Assembly (NCBI GenBank): GCA_025890175.1 | Contig: JANPYM010000006.1 | Location: 312,024 to 376,023 of the forward strand | Origin: Ciborinia camelliae | Lineage: Eukaryota > Ascomycota > Leotiomycetes > Helotiales > Sclerotiniaceae | Direction: 5' to 3' | Length of the DNA stretch: 64,000 nucleotides | Shown: positions 45,162 through 58,280 of the stretch, piece by piece | Position numbering within the stretch: position 1 is the first letter of the stretch | Layout: every line of letters starts with the position of its first letter | Translations under genes and position numbers: made by a program | Notes under the pieces: model-generated | Database searches by the model: none | The model's input: only the letters and a program-made list of their open reading frames with translations | What the model was told of the DNA's origin: nothing

Positions 45162-47660
45162 GGGAGATGGAGTTGGAGATGGAGTAAGGGCAAGAAGAAG
45201 GAAGAGAAGGGGACTTCATTTGTATCAAGGAAAGGGAAGATAGGGTGGTGTATTATATGGGAATTATACCGTCCTAGGTAGGTTGATGGTTGGTTGGTTG
45301 GCTGGCCGAGCTTTTTTTATACTTCATAGATAGATACCATTGTGCTCTTTTCTTGTTGTTCTTATAATTCTTTTCTTTTGCACATTATACAGATAGATAC
45401 CTCGATATTCAAATCATCGTTGTTCTTTTTGAATTTCTTCCCTCGGGAGTACGAGCTGTATGTTACACTCTCGTTACCTATACCATAATGGACATACCTT
45501 ATACTCTCGAGGTTATACTCATATTTATACTGTACATTTATATATACTACTTTCTCTATATACTACAGATGATAGATAAATAGATGTATTCATCTCTCAT
45601 ACATATATACATAAATACATATATAATAATTTCGATTTCATATAAAATACAATCTATACCATCTATACTAAATAAATAAATAGAAATACATTTAAATAAA
45701 ATACTACCTAGGTAATAGTTGAAAAATTTCACACTGCTTCTCCCTTCTGTCCTGGTATATTATCTTGTTCCCTACCTCGTTCACTATCTAGATAGATAGG
45801 TAGGTAGATATTCTTCGCACTCCCAAGACTCACATCAGTCATCAGTCTTCTCGATCTAGGTAGGCATTTCACTAACTCACTACCTAACTAGGTAGGTAAC
45901 TAAATAACTACCTACTAGGGTATTTTATCGAGATTTACAATATCATTTTGAATCATTCATGGGAGGAAAGGAAGGGGAGGGAAGGAATGGGAGGGAAAGG
46001 AAAGGAGAGGAGAGGAGAGGGGTTCTTTCTTTCTTTTGGTATTTAGGTTCTAGGTATTTAGGTGTGTCCTGCCTCTCTGAAAAATTGGAACTTTTTACCT
46101 TTTATCTGGTATGCATGAATGTATTTTGTCGGTTATTGGATATGTGAAGGAAGGTTAATAGTAATGGTATAGGTAGGTAGGTAGGTAAATATTGATAGGT
46201 ATCGTACTATATAATATATAATATATAATATATAATAAACAATACTATGACATTCCCTCTCCCACCTCCCCAAACAACCTCGAACCTTCTTATAAAGAGG
46301 ATCAGGTATTTACCTATTATATCATCCATCAAGCTATCCAGTATCAAGCTATCATACAATTCATACAATACAATACACACAATCCATAAAATAAAGGGGA
46401 CGAGCGAGCTTTACCAGGTAGGAGGTAACTACCCAGATACCTACCTACCTATACACCCAACTGAGTTTATCAATCTTTTTTTCTCCTCTACTCTACTCTT
46501 CTCTTCTCTCTTTTCTCCCTACACCTTTCTTCTTCTTCACTCTTTAACTAAATTCAACGTTTATATCCACATCTTATAATCAGTCATCTTCATATTCATA
46601 TTTATCTTTATATTCATCTCCAAATCACAATAATCACACGCACACAATCACACACACACACAAATCCAAATTCAACTCAAGATGCACAAAACCCCGTTTT
46701 TTTGGACTTTAAAAAAAACGGTGGTAGAATTCCATTCATTCATTCAATCATATCATAATCTCATATCCATCATCCATAACCATCATCCATCATCCATCAA
46801 TTTGCACCCAGGTATTTGAAACCACCGGTCTGCATCAATCTTCCATTCCATTCCATTCCATTCCATCCATCATTCATTCCCTCATCAAATCATCTCTCTC
46901 TCTCTCTCTCCCTCTCTCAAAATCCCCACATCACACAACCAAACTTCAGCTCCTCCCATGTGAAATCCATTCCCATATACTATGTCCACCCCACACGTCG
47001 AATGATGCTCTCGCGCAAACAAATGCTGCAAAATTAAAACTTCAATCAATCATCCCATCCCATCTCACTTCCTCCTTCCCCATATGTAAATCCTTCAATT
47101 TCATCTCCTCGCTCCCGCTCCCGCTCCCTCCCATCCACTCAGGGAGAGATTGCATAGTAGCAATGTATGCAAATGTCAGTGCTCATTCCACCCAATCCGT
47201 AGCATCCATTCATAAAACTACAACAACGATGAATAACCGAGTTAATCCAAAGCAATACCAGATTTCGACCCTGCAGCAAATTCAAGAAGAATGCCAAGCG
47301 AAAAGCGAGAGACAAGAAAGATTTGTAATGTTTTCTCATCTCATTTTTCCTGGCTAGATGCAAGAGAAAAAATTCTCTCATCTTCTCGACCCGATTAGCT
47401 AGCTGCTATAGCATATCTGTTTTATTGCATAATTCGTCGTGTTCGTGTTATCCCCGTAAGAAAAAAAAGTAGGAAAAAAAAAATAACCTATCAGCAGAGA
47501 CTTTAAAAAGAAAAGTGGGGAATCATAATGTGCTGTGGCGTGCTGTCGTTACTGTATAAAAAGGTGTATGATGTTTAAAAAGTCGGTGTCGATACAAGAA
47601 GTGTAATTTATGTAGCAAATCGTAGAAGTGGGGAAAGAATTGTTGTGAAGCTAATGCCTA
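45162..47660. other. gene-free region between acyltransferase and J-protein genes
   Basis: No credible gene is present. It contains TATA/TACATA-rich DNA (45500-45680), GGAAAGG runs (45960-46020), TATAATA repeats (46210-46240), CACACA (46640-46665), CCATT repeats (46840-46870) and TC runs (46890-46917). A palindrome-like CCCCGTTTTTTTGGAC...AAAAAAAACGGTGG lies at 46690-46725. Confidence 0.5.
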
Positions 47661-49658
47661 TCAGTAGACTTCGTGGCCACGAGCTGCTGAATATGGCGGA
47701 TAATCGCGATGATGTCCCGAATCGGTAGTTCTTCTATCGACATATTGGGTTCCAGTTGTATAGACAATGCTATCCGGTGTGATTGGAGGAGCATAATGCA
47801 CACTGTATTTTGGTGGATGAACACCACGACTTGCACCTCGAGAAGGTTCTCGAGACTTGGGAGGTTGGGCAGTCAGAACTATAGGCTCAGCCGACTCGGG
47901 TGCAGATGTCGTGTGATATCCTCGTGATTGAGATCGTGCCTGGCGAGAAGAACTTCCACCACTTCGTGTCAAGGGAGGGCGAGTAGTTCGACCATCGGAT
48001 GGACTGCGATTTTGCTTGGTATAAGCATCATCGCGAAGATCCGATCGATAGGAAGAATTTTTTGGTTCAATTCGACCGTTATTGATGACGTAAGTTTTGG
48101 TAGTACCGGTAGGCTCAGGAACTTCACGTCGAGGTTGTCTAACATGAGAATATTGTGGTGTTGGTGACGGAGATTCTGAGTTAGACCCTGAATCGGATTC
48201 TGAATCGGGCTCCTGAAAAGTCTTACTTGGCCCACGACCTCTATCCCTAATATCTTCTTTCATGCTCATTCCTTGTGTATATGTAGCTGCCCTGGCAAAC
48301 GGCGGTGGTTGAGGTGGCTCCCGAGGGTATTCAGTCTTCGATCGACTAGGCTCTCGTCTACCCGATCCGACTCCGACTATCGGTGGCTCCGAATATTGTT
48401 TTTGAAGAGTTGGTTTCGTAGGAGGTGAAGTTGACGTGGTATTAACAAATGGAGAGTCCCTAGTTGATCGTCTACTCAACTTTGGTGCATCCTTGCTTTT
48501 CGAAGGAGTCTCTGCAGAACGTCGTGATGGTCGTGCTGCCGAGGATCTTCTTGGTGCCTCATCATCACTATGGTTATCATATGCAGAGGGGCGGGCAGTC
48601 TCGTATCGAATGTTGTATGGTGAGGATGTTGGCATTGTATCTGCTCTTCGCATCGTGGGCATTTCAGGTGGCGCTGGTGCAAACGGCACCTCTGGTTTAA
48701 TCTCTGAGTCCCGGCGTGAAGCTTGGACATAACGTGCTGCATTTGCCATATGATTTTTATACTTATCTCCCATCGGTGAGTCTTTCAAGGCGGGAGGTTC
48801 TCGCTCTCGCTCTCGTTCCCTCTCTCTATCGCGTAATTCTCTTTCTCGTTCACGATGCTCCCGCTCTCGATGCTCCCGATCTCGGGCCTCTCGCTCTTGT
48901 CGAGCAGCAACTTCGGCTCTTATTTCATCTGCTCTTCGTGCGGCTCGTTCCACTTTTCGTCGATATTCATCTTCACTGGATTCCTCGACATATGGACCTG
49001 TGCGTACCTTTTCCTCAGGTCCTCGTCTCTTGTCCTTTTCCCGAGACTTCTTTCGATCTCCATGCTCTCCTCGTTTTGCTTCCTTCTCCATCTTTCGCCT
49101 CAGCTTTTCTCTGTCATCTTCCTCCTGGTGCCTTCGTCGATCCCGTTCATCTCTTTCTGAATCTCTCGTTGTAGTTCTAGATCTCCTAACAGATGGTTTT
49201 GCAGGTTCTTCATATAAATCCTCATAAGATCTCGGCGGTGGCTTTGAATATACATTTGACTCTTTAGGTGGCTTTTGCGAAGCCTTGGGATATGAGGAAC
49301 TAAATGTTGTCGGTCTAGGCTCTGCAGTCCTAACATTGTATTCGTAAGTTTTACTAGTCGAAGGTGGAGTCGGAGTCGGAGTCGAAGTCGAAGTTTTGCC
49401 CAACTCCTCCCTCAACTTCTGCAACTTGACTGTTTGATCATACTCTGATCTTCTCGATACATCACTAAGTATTTCGTACGCTTCTTGAACCTTTTGGAAC
49501 TCGTCAACTTTTATTGCCTTCAACTTAGGATCTTGAACCTTGTCTGGATGACACTGGAGGATAAGTTTTCGATGTGCTAATCGAATTTGAGGTAGTGTCG
49601 CGTCTTTATCAACACCGAGAATTTTATATGGATCTGGAAGAAGGCGTGGCGAAGTCAT
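47661..49658 (-). CDS. J-domain (DnaJ/Hsp40-type) protein, 665 aa
   Basis: The single-exon gene begins with a J domain at residues about 9-76: PDPYKILGVDKDATLPQIRL, the HPD motif at 37-39 (CHPDKVQDP), then FQKVQEAYEILSD and RRSEYDQ. The HPD loop stimulates the ATPase of an Hsp70 partner. The rest is not that of a canonical type I or II Hsp40, having no Cys-repeat zinc domain or Gly/Phe linker. Residues about 150-290 are extremely Arg/Glu/Lys-rich and probably helical or coiled-coil. The remainder is Ser/Pro/Arg-rich and disordered. It is therefore a type III J protein. The charged region hints at RNA or nuclear association, which is inference only. No targeting signal is visible. The short N-terminus before the J domain supports the chosen start. 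Confidence 0.88.
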   Translation of the reverse strand: MTSPRLLPDPYKILGVDKDATLPQIRLAHRKLILQCHPDKVQDPKLKAIKVDEFQKVQEAYEILSDVSRRSEYDQTVKLQKLREELGKTSTSTPTPTPPSTSKTYEYNVRTAEPRPTTFSSSYPKASQKPPKESNVYSKPPPRSYEDLYEEPAKPSVRRSRTTTRDSERDERDRRRHQEEDDREKLRRKMEKEAKRGEHGDRKKSREKDKRRGPEEKVRTGPYVEESSEDEYRRKVERAARRADEIRAEVAARQEREARDREHREREHRERERELRDREREREREREPPALKDSPMGDKYKNHMANAARYVQASRRDSEIKPEVPFAPAPPEMPTMRRADTMPTSSPYNIRYETARPSAYDNHSDDEAPRRSSAARPSRRSAETPSKSKDAPKLSRRSTRDSPFVNTTSTSPPTKPTLQKQYSEPPIVGVGSGRREPSRSKTEYPREPPQPPPFARAATYTQGMSMKEDIRDRGRGPSKTFQEPDSESDSGSNSESPSPTPQYSHVRQPRREVPEPTGTTKTYVINNGRIEPKNSSYRSDLRDDAYTKQNRSPSDGRTTRPPLTRSGGSSSRQARSQSRGYHTTSAPESAEPIVLTAQPPKSREPSRGASRGVHPPKYSVHYAPPITPDSIVYTTGTQYVDRRTTDSGHHRDYPPYSAARGHEVY

Positions 49659-52600
49659 GGTGAGAAGAAAGCGAAGGTATTAGGTTCGAGTAATAAGAGA
49701 GTGGGATTGTGTGATTTGTTGCTCGTAAATTGCAAACCTTGGTAAAGAATCTATTGCATTGTCGTCATGAAGCAAACGGAGAAATCGATGGGTGAGTTGT
49801 CAAATGTTGATGTGCAGCGAAAATTGAAGATGAAAATCTATGAATTTCAATGCGAAAGTCTTGAAGTTGATTATATTAAAGAATGTCGTAAAAAGGAAGG
49901 TTGTTGAACGATTCAAAAGTAAAAGAGTTGAAAAAGGATTTACTATTCAAATATCGATAGAGTTATTGTCGATATGATATGAATAGGATTTGAAGGTTGA
50001 AGAGAGAAGGATAGTTGAGTAAGAAGTTGAGCAGTTGAGATATTTAGGGATATCTTGAATCCTATCAATCTTCCCCAATCCTTGAAATCTCCAGGAACCA
50101 GGAACTCCAGCCTTGATAGTGAATGAGGTCACGGATGATCCTGACTATCGTGGCTATCCTATCCCGTCAATCTTTAATTTACCAAGTACCTATGGAATGA
50201 AAACGGGCTCCAACCAAGGGACCGAAATGCGAACCACGTAGAAACGTAAAAGGTAAAGGCAGAGGCAAATGCAAAAATTGATTGGCGATTGATTCTTGAG
50301 GAATTTGAAGATACCGAGGAGATGTGAGGACCAGGGCCAAATTGGTGCTATCTTGACTCAGCAAGCCGCAGCGAAACCAACCGAAACCAGTTCAGATCCC
50401 GTGAAACCAACGTAAGGTCTTCCGTAAGCTCGTGGCGATTTGTAAAAAAAGATATATGCTATGAGAAAAAGATTTGGAAGGATGGAAGATGGAGGAAGAA
50501 TGTGTACAAATTCGCCTTTCGGATCGGATGTATACAGGAGATTTGTTCCGTGGGTCGTTTCGTTGTAAGAGGCAAGTGAATAGATCCTGTACGGTAGCGA
50601 AGAGCCGGAAGAGGGAGGATGGAGTTAACCTTGGAAGTTTCCAGGTAAGAAAGGATACTCGTGATAATACCGTATTCCAGTCTGCGTGATCGTTGATGAT
50701 ACTCCGTACTGGGATGGTATTTGAAATTGCCCGGTGTAATGATGAGATTTGGTTTGATGTTAAGAATAGATATAGATGGGATGGGATGGGATGGGATGGT
50801 GTTCAGGTTTTGTCTTGTGCGAATACTCTATACACAAGGTAAAAAGTAAACACACCAAAACGAAGGAACCGAAAAAAGGAGAAGAGAGGATTCTCTCGGT
50901 GGATACTGAATAAGGATATATGGGAATGGATGACGGTAATACCGGTACTGAGGATTGTGAAAGATTCCCAAAGAATGCCCTGGTGGATTGGAGTGATCTG
51001 GTCCCCGCCTTATTATGACTGGTGATGGAATAATGGTAATAATAGTAAGAAATAATAATGGTAATACTCCGGTTTCCTGGCTCAACTGGCTCAACTGGCT
51101 CAAAGCAGTGTAAGAACAACACGAATGAACGTATCGTATCCTTTGTACGGAAAGGCTCGTATGGTTCGAAAATGGATCAGAAATTGTGAGGTCTCTCTAG
51201 TAAAAAGCTATTATTCGTCTGTCAAGGTACAAGGCTCTGTGTACCGGTAACCGCAGCAATGTAGTACTGGTTGGAACTTGGTAGGTAGTATCAAATAAGC
51301 ATATAGGGCGATATGGGGCTAATGAGGCGGTGAACTGTCGTCCTGACGATTACGATTCGCGAAGAAATAGTCCAGCCGGGCATCCACTCCCTGAATCTAT
51401 TCACGAATGATAGAATGAGATTTCTGTAGAATGTTGTATATAGTTTACCGTGATTAAAAAGCTTTAGGCTGTGCCGCTGTTCCAGGTTTTGTCGGTCAGA
51501 ATTGGAAATAGTCGATAGCCTTGGATGATTTATGATTAGTCGAACTTTGAAGGGAGTATCCGTTCGATATTAGTCGATGAATGAGATTTAACTTTATTTG
51601 GGAACACTTAAACATTCAACGTCCCGGAATTTCATGTCAATGTCAACTTCAATGGGGAATGAGGCAGGGCAAATAATAAGTAAACCCCGCTGCCTTGGCC
51701 TTGATATAATGAGAGGTAAATATGATGCTGAGTGATTTGACTTGACTCGATCTGTTGGGGGTGATATGATAGGATGATGCAAGAGGAGGAATTGGAACCA
51801 TACGATACGACGCTGAGTCCTGTATGATAGGTATGTATGTATAATAATGAGGTAAGCCTGGCTTGGGCAAGATATCAGGGAAAGTAAATATAGGTAGCCT
51901 GGTCTGTCCCTTTTTGATCCAATGTTGAAGAATAGAGTTGAGTTGAGTAGAGCCTGACGTGAAAGTATCAGATTCCCCACAGCAGGAACGGTATAGATTC
52001 AGTAAACCAACACGCGCGCCACAATGATACTGATTAGAAGCGGAGCCAAGTCGTCGTTGAACGGGCAATAGATGCAGCACAGCTTCTTTAGATATCGTAA
52101 GGTAAAGGTAAACGTGGTTAGCATTTACTATCAATTCAGCTGGGTTGGTTTGAGAGTTGAGAAGTCAGAACATGTGTGAGATTCATGGCCACCAGGTAGG
52201 TACCTGATGATGGCAAAATGGATACTGTACAATATCCATGAAGTGCTGGGTAACATTTCCACTTTCTTGTGGCTCAAAGTCAAGCATTCAATTCCATCAC
52301 CAGCTTATCACTCATTCAAAATCAAGTAAATAAACAATGGGAACTTCGGAGGGAAAGTAGGACGTGATCGAAAGACCTTTCAACCCATTGGTGATAGGTA
52401 GACCAATAGAAAGCTTTAAACTAACAAGTCCCATCAAGGACCCAGAATGCATGAGACCACCACGTTCTGCTGCACGCTTGAGTAACTTGGATGTCACTAC
52501 TCCGTACATAATGAACAGGTTTGTCCACTGCTAGGTTGTCCCACGCTACAGATAATCGACGTAAAATTCAGTCATCATCTTATCCTAGGTAACAAATTCC

Positions 52601-55600
52601 TTTACCGCCAATACAACTGTGATTATAGTTGGAGTAGCCGCAAAAAAGTTAAAAGAACATTTCCCGACTCCAACTTGATGATCCGTCTAGAGAATTAAGG
52701 GGGTATATCTAACGTCAGATATACCGGATAAAGTCAGGTACCAAAGTCACTGTCAGCACACCCTTCCATGATCCATCATCTTTTCCCCCTCTTTTCCTAA
52801 TCCCCTGAATGGATCAAATGGAATGTCGCCTGCATCAAGGCCCAACTTTTTTATCTGCGGCCCCGGCATATCAAAATCTATCAATTTTGTATGGTCCATC
52901 TTTGCGTTCTTTTTTTCTTGCCAGGTGAGAAATTGTCAGCGTTTCCGGAAACGAGAGGTGCAAAGGTGTTCCTGAACCGAGACCTCAGATTATAAATTTC
53001 ATGTCGTGTAACTATCCACTTGCAAACTCCCATGCAACTTGCAAGAATATCCTGTACTCGAAGTACAAATCATCTCTCTTCTTCTTCCCACTTCCATCAT
53101 AAACACTTTTTCTGGAGTCTCATGCATTGTGCATAAACTTAGGTACCTCGAGCATTAGTTTGGAAGGTTTTGACGACAATGATCGTCTTCTTCCCTTTGA
53201 TTCCCCACTGATTGATCACTCGTACATCAGGAAACAGAAAGATCCGAAGCTTCACCTCAAGAGTTCAAAGTCAAACCTCTAAGACTACACGTTTATAATG
53301 GAGACCCTATCAGGATCTCCAAGGGATTCCACTTTCAATTATCCATATCTGTACCGCCTTTGGCGACAGATCTCCCGCACATCAAAGGCACATACATAAC
53401 GTACTAGCCAGGGCATCGTGGGTTTACTGTCACCAAAATGGGGTCGCAGAACTCATGACCATATTCAGGGACACTTAGGTCTACCTATCAACTGCAAAAG
53501 TCGCCATCATCCTAGTAGATACGTTTCTTCTGCTCAAAGTATGATTTTTGAAAGTCCGATGTTGCTCCTGCATCAATGCAGATGCGAATACTTCCTTGTC
53601 CTGTATCGGCTGCCCCCGCCATCCAATCTGAGCTGACTTCTTATGGGCTATTGTTTCAGTCAACGAGTATCATTCCTCTTGAGTCTTGACTCGCTTTACC
53701 CCTCTGAACCCTCTTGATTCATACAGAGATATAATTCGACGGAAGGGGATAGTTTATCTTGGAGATCTACCAGTACTGGTACCTTTGACACCCATGATCC
53801 ATGATCCATCAAGTTACCAAGTCAAATGCGAAAGTATTGAAGCCAATCGGGATTGTTTGATTTTAACTGACTGCCTAGGAAATCGTAAGGTGGGGAAGAG
53901 AGAGTTTGGGTTTTCATTTCAATTGGTGAGACCATCTGAACTTTTTCTCAAGTTCTCCCTATGGAAGGGATTCGGGAAGGTCCAATTTTGACAGCGGACA
54001 TCCCGCCGCTGGTGGAAAAGACTTTGACTAAAAGCTAAGACCATCGCGGGACGTCGGATAAGAGGGTTGATATCTACCAATCCTTTGACGAGCACCAACA
54101 TACGAAAACAATCCAGTGGGATAATACGGGAAAGAGACGAGGCACCTTTTGCAATCGATACTTTCTTCGAATCCTCGATACAATCATGCTAAACGATCTC
54201 TAGATTTCAGCTTTTTCGTATCAAAATGTGATCATTTAAGGTCATTTAAGGTCTTCTAAGGTCAATCCCTTCCTTCGGCACCACGTATTCAATATTTACA
54301 GCGTTCATGGCCTCTCCTTAGACCACAACAACGGCCTAATCAAGCGAAAATTCAAGCATTTGGGTCACTGTCAAGCCCTGTATCTCACATGTGTACAAGC
54401 TCTCATCCAGTACTTTTTTGCCTTACAACCAACCATTACCGTACTTCATAGGTACCATTATTATTATCCTTATCCATACAATTAAACAACACATCAGCTC
54501 AACCAAACTTGGATTTTACTTCATCAAACCTTGATCCTTCATCCATTATGCATTATTGTCACTAACCACCTGGGCAGTGGGCAGTCACTCCACCCTCATC
54601 GTGGAATTCCACCAATTCTGTTTACTCTTCAACCCTACCCAACTTCAATTATTCAACAAACACAAACCACATCTACCTAGATATGACGATTTTATATTGA
54701 TACCTGCTTGAATTCGATATATTTCTTGATCGGCACCCAGCTGGATCGTTCTAATATTCCAGGAGATCGTCATTGATCCGAGGCACTCTGGAGTCTGAAC
54801 AACTGGATTGATACCCAAATTCGGATCATATTTACCTCTTTTTATCCTCCCAACACTCCACTTCTAAGTCAAAGGACTTTCTTCAACTCTAGGGCCCTAA
54901 GTATTCGATTATTGCGTCAAACTCGCAGGGTGAAAACATCCTTTTCATGACATCCCACTTTGATGTTGCTCCACTGTGCCCATCTCAAGAGCTTGCCACG
55001 GGTCTTTGAAAATTACCCCTCATGTTCATCGGGAAGATTCTTTGGTGGTTTTATGTGACTCAGTACCTGATTACCATCTTTAGGATCGATTTACTTGAGA
55101 TTCTTATGTACGTCATTCTCCTTTGATTGAGACGGCAAGTGCGTGATCTTCGATGGAATAGGCTGTTTTCGATTTTGCTGTAAGCTATCTATCTGATTTC
55201 CTTTCCCTAGCCTGATTGTGCGGCAGCGAGCTTACAAAATTGCCTCGTACCAAGCCGGGGCATTGGACCATTCAAACAGAGGATTCTAGTTGTCTTTCAT
55301 ACCTAGTACTAGGTATACATTCTTTATATAGATATCTTGTTACAATAAGGATAGGATCCTATTACGCAGATGTACCCCATGCTTTTCAAATCCATCTTGT
55401 CAAAATTCATATAAAGAAGGCTGCAGAAAATAACCCCGCCTATTTGTTTCATTATTATTATTATTTTGGAACATCATGTACGCCCATATAAGCCACCCCA
55501 AGAAGCAGCTGAAATTCAAAATCCTAGCCCTTACTTAATCCTACTCAACGTTTATTACCCCTCATCTCATAAGCCGGGCGCAAAGCCAATCTGATCCGCA

Positions 55601-57451
55601 TCCTCATTAAGACAGCGCTTAAAGTTAGACATCTAAAACTGATCCCAATAAAGATCATTCTGACACAACATCAATAAACACCGTGTTGTGTTGGTACTCA
55701 TCGTTGATTTCATCACGAGACAATATTTGGAATAGCATCATTTTCTTCATTGTCTCTTCTCTCGTGTCCCTTTTTATCTAGTTTCTCTTTCGATGTTTCT
55801 CGGCATTTGGACGCAGGAGATCCATTGTCTCGATACGAAAAAATGCCACCACGGTGCAAAATATCTTCTGTAGTGTGATCTGACATTTTCCGCGTTGGTA
55901 TCGCACCGCATCACACAACTATGCCTGTCTGCATGTACCACCAATGCCCCTCGGTGTAACGCGCTTACCCTCCACGTTCCAATGTCCAATGTCAGGCTGA
56001 TTATCGTTATCGATATCGAGGAGCCGCATCTCCCATCTCTCCATAGACCAGGTCTCCATTGATCAGGTAAGTAATAATCCCTACATAATATCAATGTGAC
56101 GTGAATATCTCTGTGAACACAAACAATCACACACATCACACACACACACACATTTGTCACACTCTACTCGGTGATATTCCTCTTTGGCGCCTAGACAGCC
56201 TGGTGTGGACGTGAATGTGAATGCGAATGTGAATGTGGCGTTCCGAACACACAAGGCTGGCTGTTGTGATGATGGGATGGGGAAGAGAAGACATCGGTCG
56301 GTCGTCTTTCTTTTGGATGGGATCACGACGGGAGGAAAACTTGGGGCTTTTGGGGCTTTTGGGGCTTTTGGGGTTTCCTGGGTCCCTTTCCCAGCATATG
56401 TATATGTATATGTGGGTATATGTATGTGTATGTGTATGTGTCTGGCGTGAGATGGAGATGGAGATGGAGATGGAGATTGTTGGGAAATGCTCTCTTCGAT
56501 CGTGTAAAGATGGTTTTCTTTGCCGGGACGGTCACTTGGTCCTGTGCGATGGATGTTGTTTTTGAGGTATTGTGTGTGTGTATGTATGTATGTATCTATG
56601 TATGTATCTATGTATATCTATGTACGTATATATGCATGTATCTTTAAGAGCTTGGAAATCAAGAATGGTTACAATATCAAAGTACCTACTGTAAGCATAC
56701 ATACAATAGATAGATAATAACTCACATAATAATAAGTACCTATATAAATATAATATTCATATTCAACAAATCATTGCACCATCCGCCAAATTTTCCAACC
56801 GTTTGATTGATTAAACGCGCGGATTGTAAAGAACATCCAAGATGTAAAATAACTTCAACTTGGATGTTTTCCAACTATAGTACAACTTTTTTATAATGTG
56901 TACGTACGTTTTACGAGGTCAAGATAGCAGGGAGGCGCTGATATGGATTTATTCATATTGGACAACGGGATATCGATGTCGATATTGAAAGCCCAGAACT
57001 AATAATAATAATAAACAGAGGTATTCCAAGGTTGTCAATCTAGTTAGGTATGCAAAAATGAGGTACAATACTAAGGTAACTGATATCCAAACTAAACAGC
57101 ATCAGTTATCAGTTGTCAATCGCAACAATAATAACATATATACCTACCTACATACATCATACATCATATATACCACCGCGCTTCGAAATTCTATCCTATA
57201 TCTACCTATATTACTTACCTACCAACCAATAGCCTGCCTTATTGCATCTTAAGTTCCAATATGTAATTATATTGGAAAAAAATGACCCCTCTCCACAACC
57301 TAGTACTTACTGCCCAGATGCTCTCCACCATCCCACCAACCAACACCCCACTTCCCACCCCACCCCAAATAAAAATCTCTGCACTCCCCTATCTATCAAT
57401 AAATAATACCCCAAACTCCCCCCCCTCCACCCATCAAAATTGATAAAAATA
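49659..57451. other. 7.8-kb gene desert
   Basis: No recognisable gene is present. The longest frames (51649-52134 minus, 53686-53991 plus, 55774-56160 minus) have no family motif and are not clearly coding. The first several hundred bp should hold the J-protein promoter. Repeats include GGTCATTTAA (about 54240-54265), CACACA (56125-56150), GGGGCTTTT (about 56343-56370), GGAGAT (56451-56476) and TATGTATG runs (56580-56640). The 52.6-55.5 kb stretch is complex sequence, not simple repeat, and could hold a noncoding transcript. Confidence 0.5.
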
Positions 57452-57557
57452 TCCGGCATGGTGTAGTGGCTAGCATTTCCGCCTCTCATTCGATATTCTC
57501 AATCACTGAGTACGTCGACGGTCGCGGGAGACCGGGGTTCAATTCCCCGTACCGGAA
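57452..57557 (+). tRNA. tRNA-Glu (anticodon CUC) with a 34-nt intron
   Basis: The acceptor arm TCCGGCA (57452-57458) pairs with TACCGGA at the 3' end apart from one C-A mismatch at the sixth pair. The A box reads TGGTGTAGTGGCTAGCAT. The anticodon arm is TCCGC-CTCTCA, interrupted after position 37 by a 34-nt intron, and resumes with C-GCGGG. The T arm is CGGGG-TTCAATT-CCCCG, followed by discriminator A. A T-rich tract (CTCTTTTTCT) just after 57560 would terminate RNA polymerase III. The intron sits at the canonical 37/38 site removed by the tRNA splicing endonuclease. Confidence 0.9.
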
Positions 57558-58181
57558 ATACTCTTTTTCTAATTTTATCTTTTTTTTTTTTTTGGGGAGT
57601 TTTGGAGTTGAGATTCTTTGGGTGTTTGTGATGTGATTGATGGGTGAAAAATTGGTTTTTTATTTTACGGCATGAGATGAGTGAGTGAGTACAAAAGTGG
57701 GGATGAGGTCGTGCGTGGTTTGGTTACATATCCCGGTATGGGATGGATGGACCATTCCCCCCATCCGAGCGTAGTTTTTCTTTTTTTGGCATGTTGTTAA
57801 CTAACATATGTTGCATGTTTCTATGAGTAGAGTATGAGAGAGATAAGATAAGAGAGAGCTACTTTTATTTTGTCTTCGTTTACTTATTGGGTGGAAGAGG
57901 AAGAGGAAGAGGAGGGGGTGGATAGGTTTGAGTGAGGGGAATGATAGGTTTTTGGGGAGCGAAATATCATGGGAGAAGAGAGGGGGGAAGTGAGTGAAGA
58001 ACAGGAAAGGGGAGAAATATCATATACCGGGAAAATTCTACATATCCAGATTAGATGGGGCACGGCGACTATAGGAGCTATGAGAATAAAACAAAACATA
58101 ACACCCATAACCCGATACCATATTCTATAAAATACATCCCCGCCTAACTAACTATCCTAACTAGAGTGTTTCTTCAGCGCT
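57558..58181. other. intergenic region downstream of the tRNA
   Basis: It holds T-rich pol III terminator tracts just after the tRNA, a GGAAGAGGAAGAGG run near 57893-57912 and no gene. Confidence 0.5.
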
Positions 58182-58280
58182 CTAGCTAGCCTCCGCATTG
58201 TTATTCAACGCGGATTCATTAGCTTTAGCAGCTGCCTTCTTCACCTTCGCCATCGCCGCCTGTTTGCCGTTTCCTGTTTG
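58182..58280 (-). pseudogene. orphan terminal-exon-like fragment, 32 codons plus stop
   Basis: Directly after a possible acceptor (TTATATAG, 58281-58288 on the minus strand) the frame reads QTGNGKQAAMAKVKKAAAKA then NESALNNNAEAS and a stop. The Lys/Ala-rich composition looks more coding-like than its surroundings. No upstream exon was found. It could be the 3' remnant of a lost gene or a tiny ORF from the internal Met. The family is unknown. Confidence 0.25.

Noticed and set aside
51594..52134. 161- and 128-codon minus-strand ORFs
   Set aside because: They overlap in different frames, lack any recognisable domain and have no flanking splice logic.
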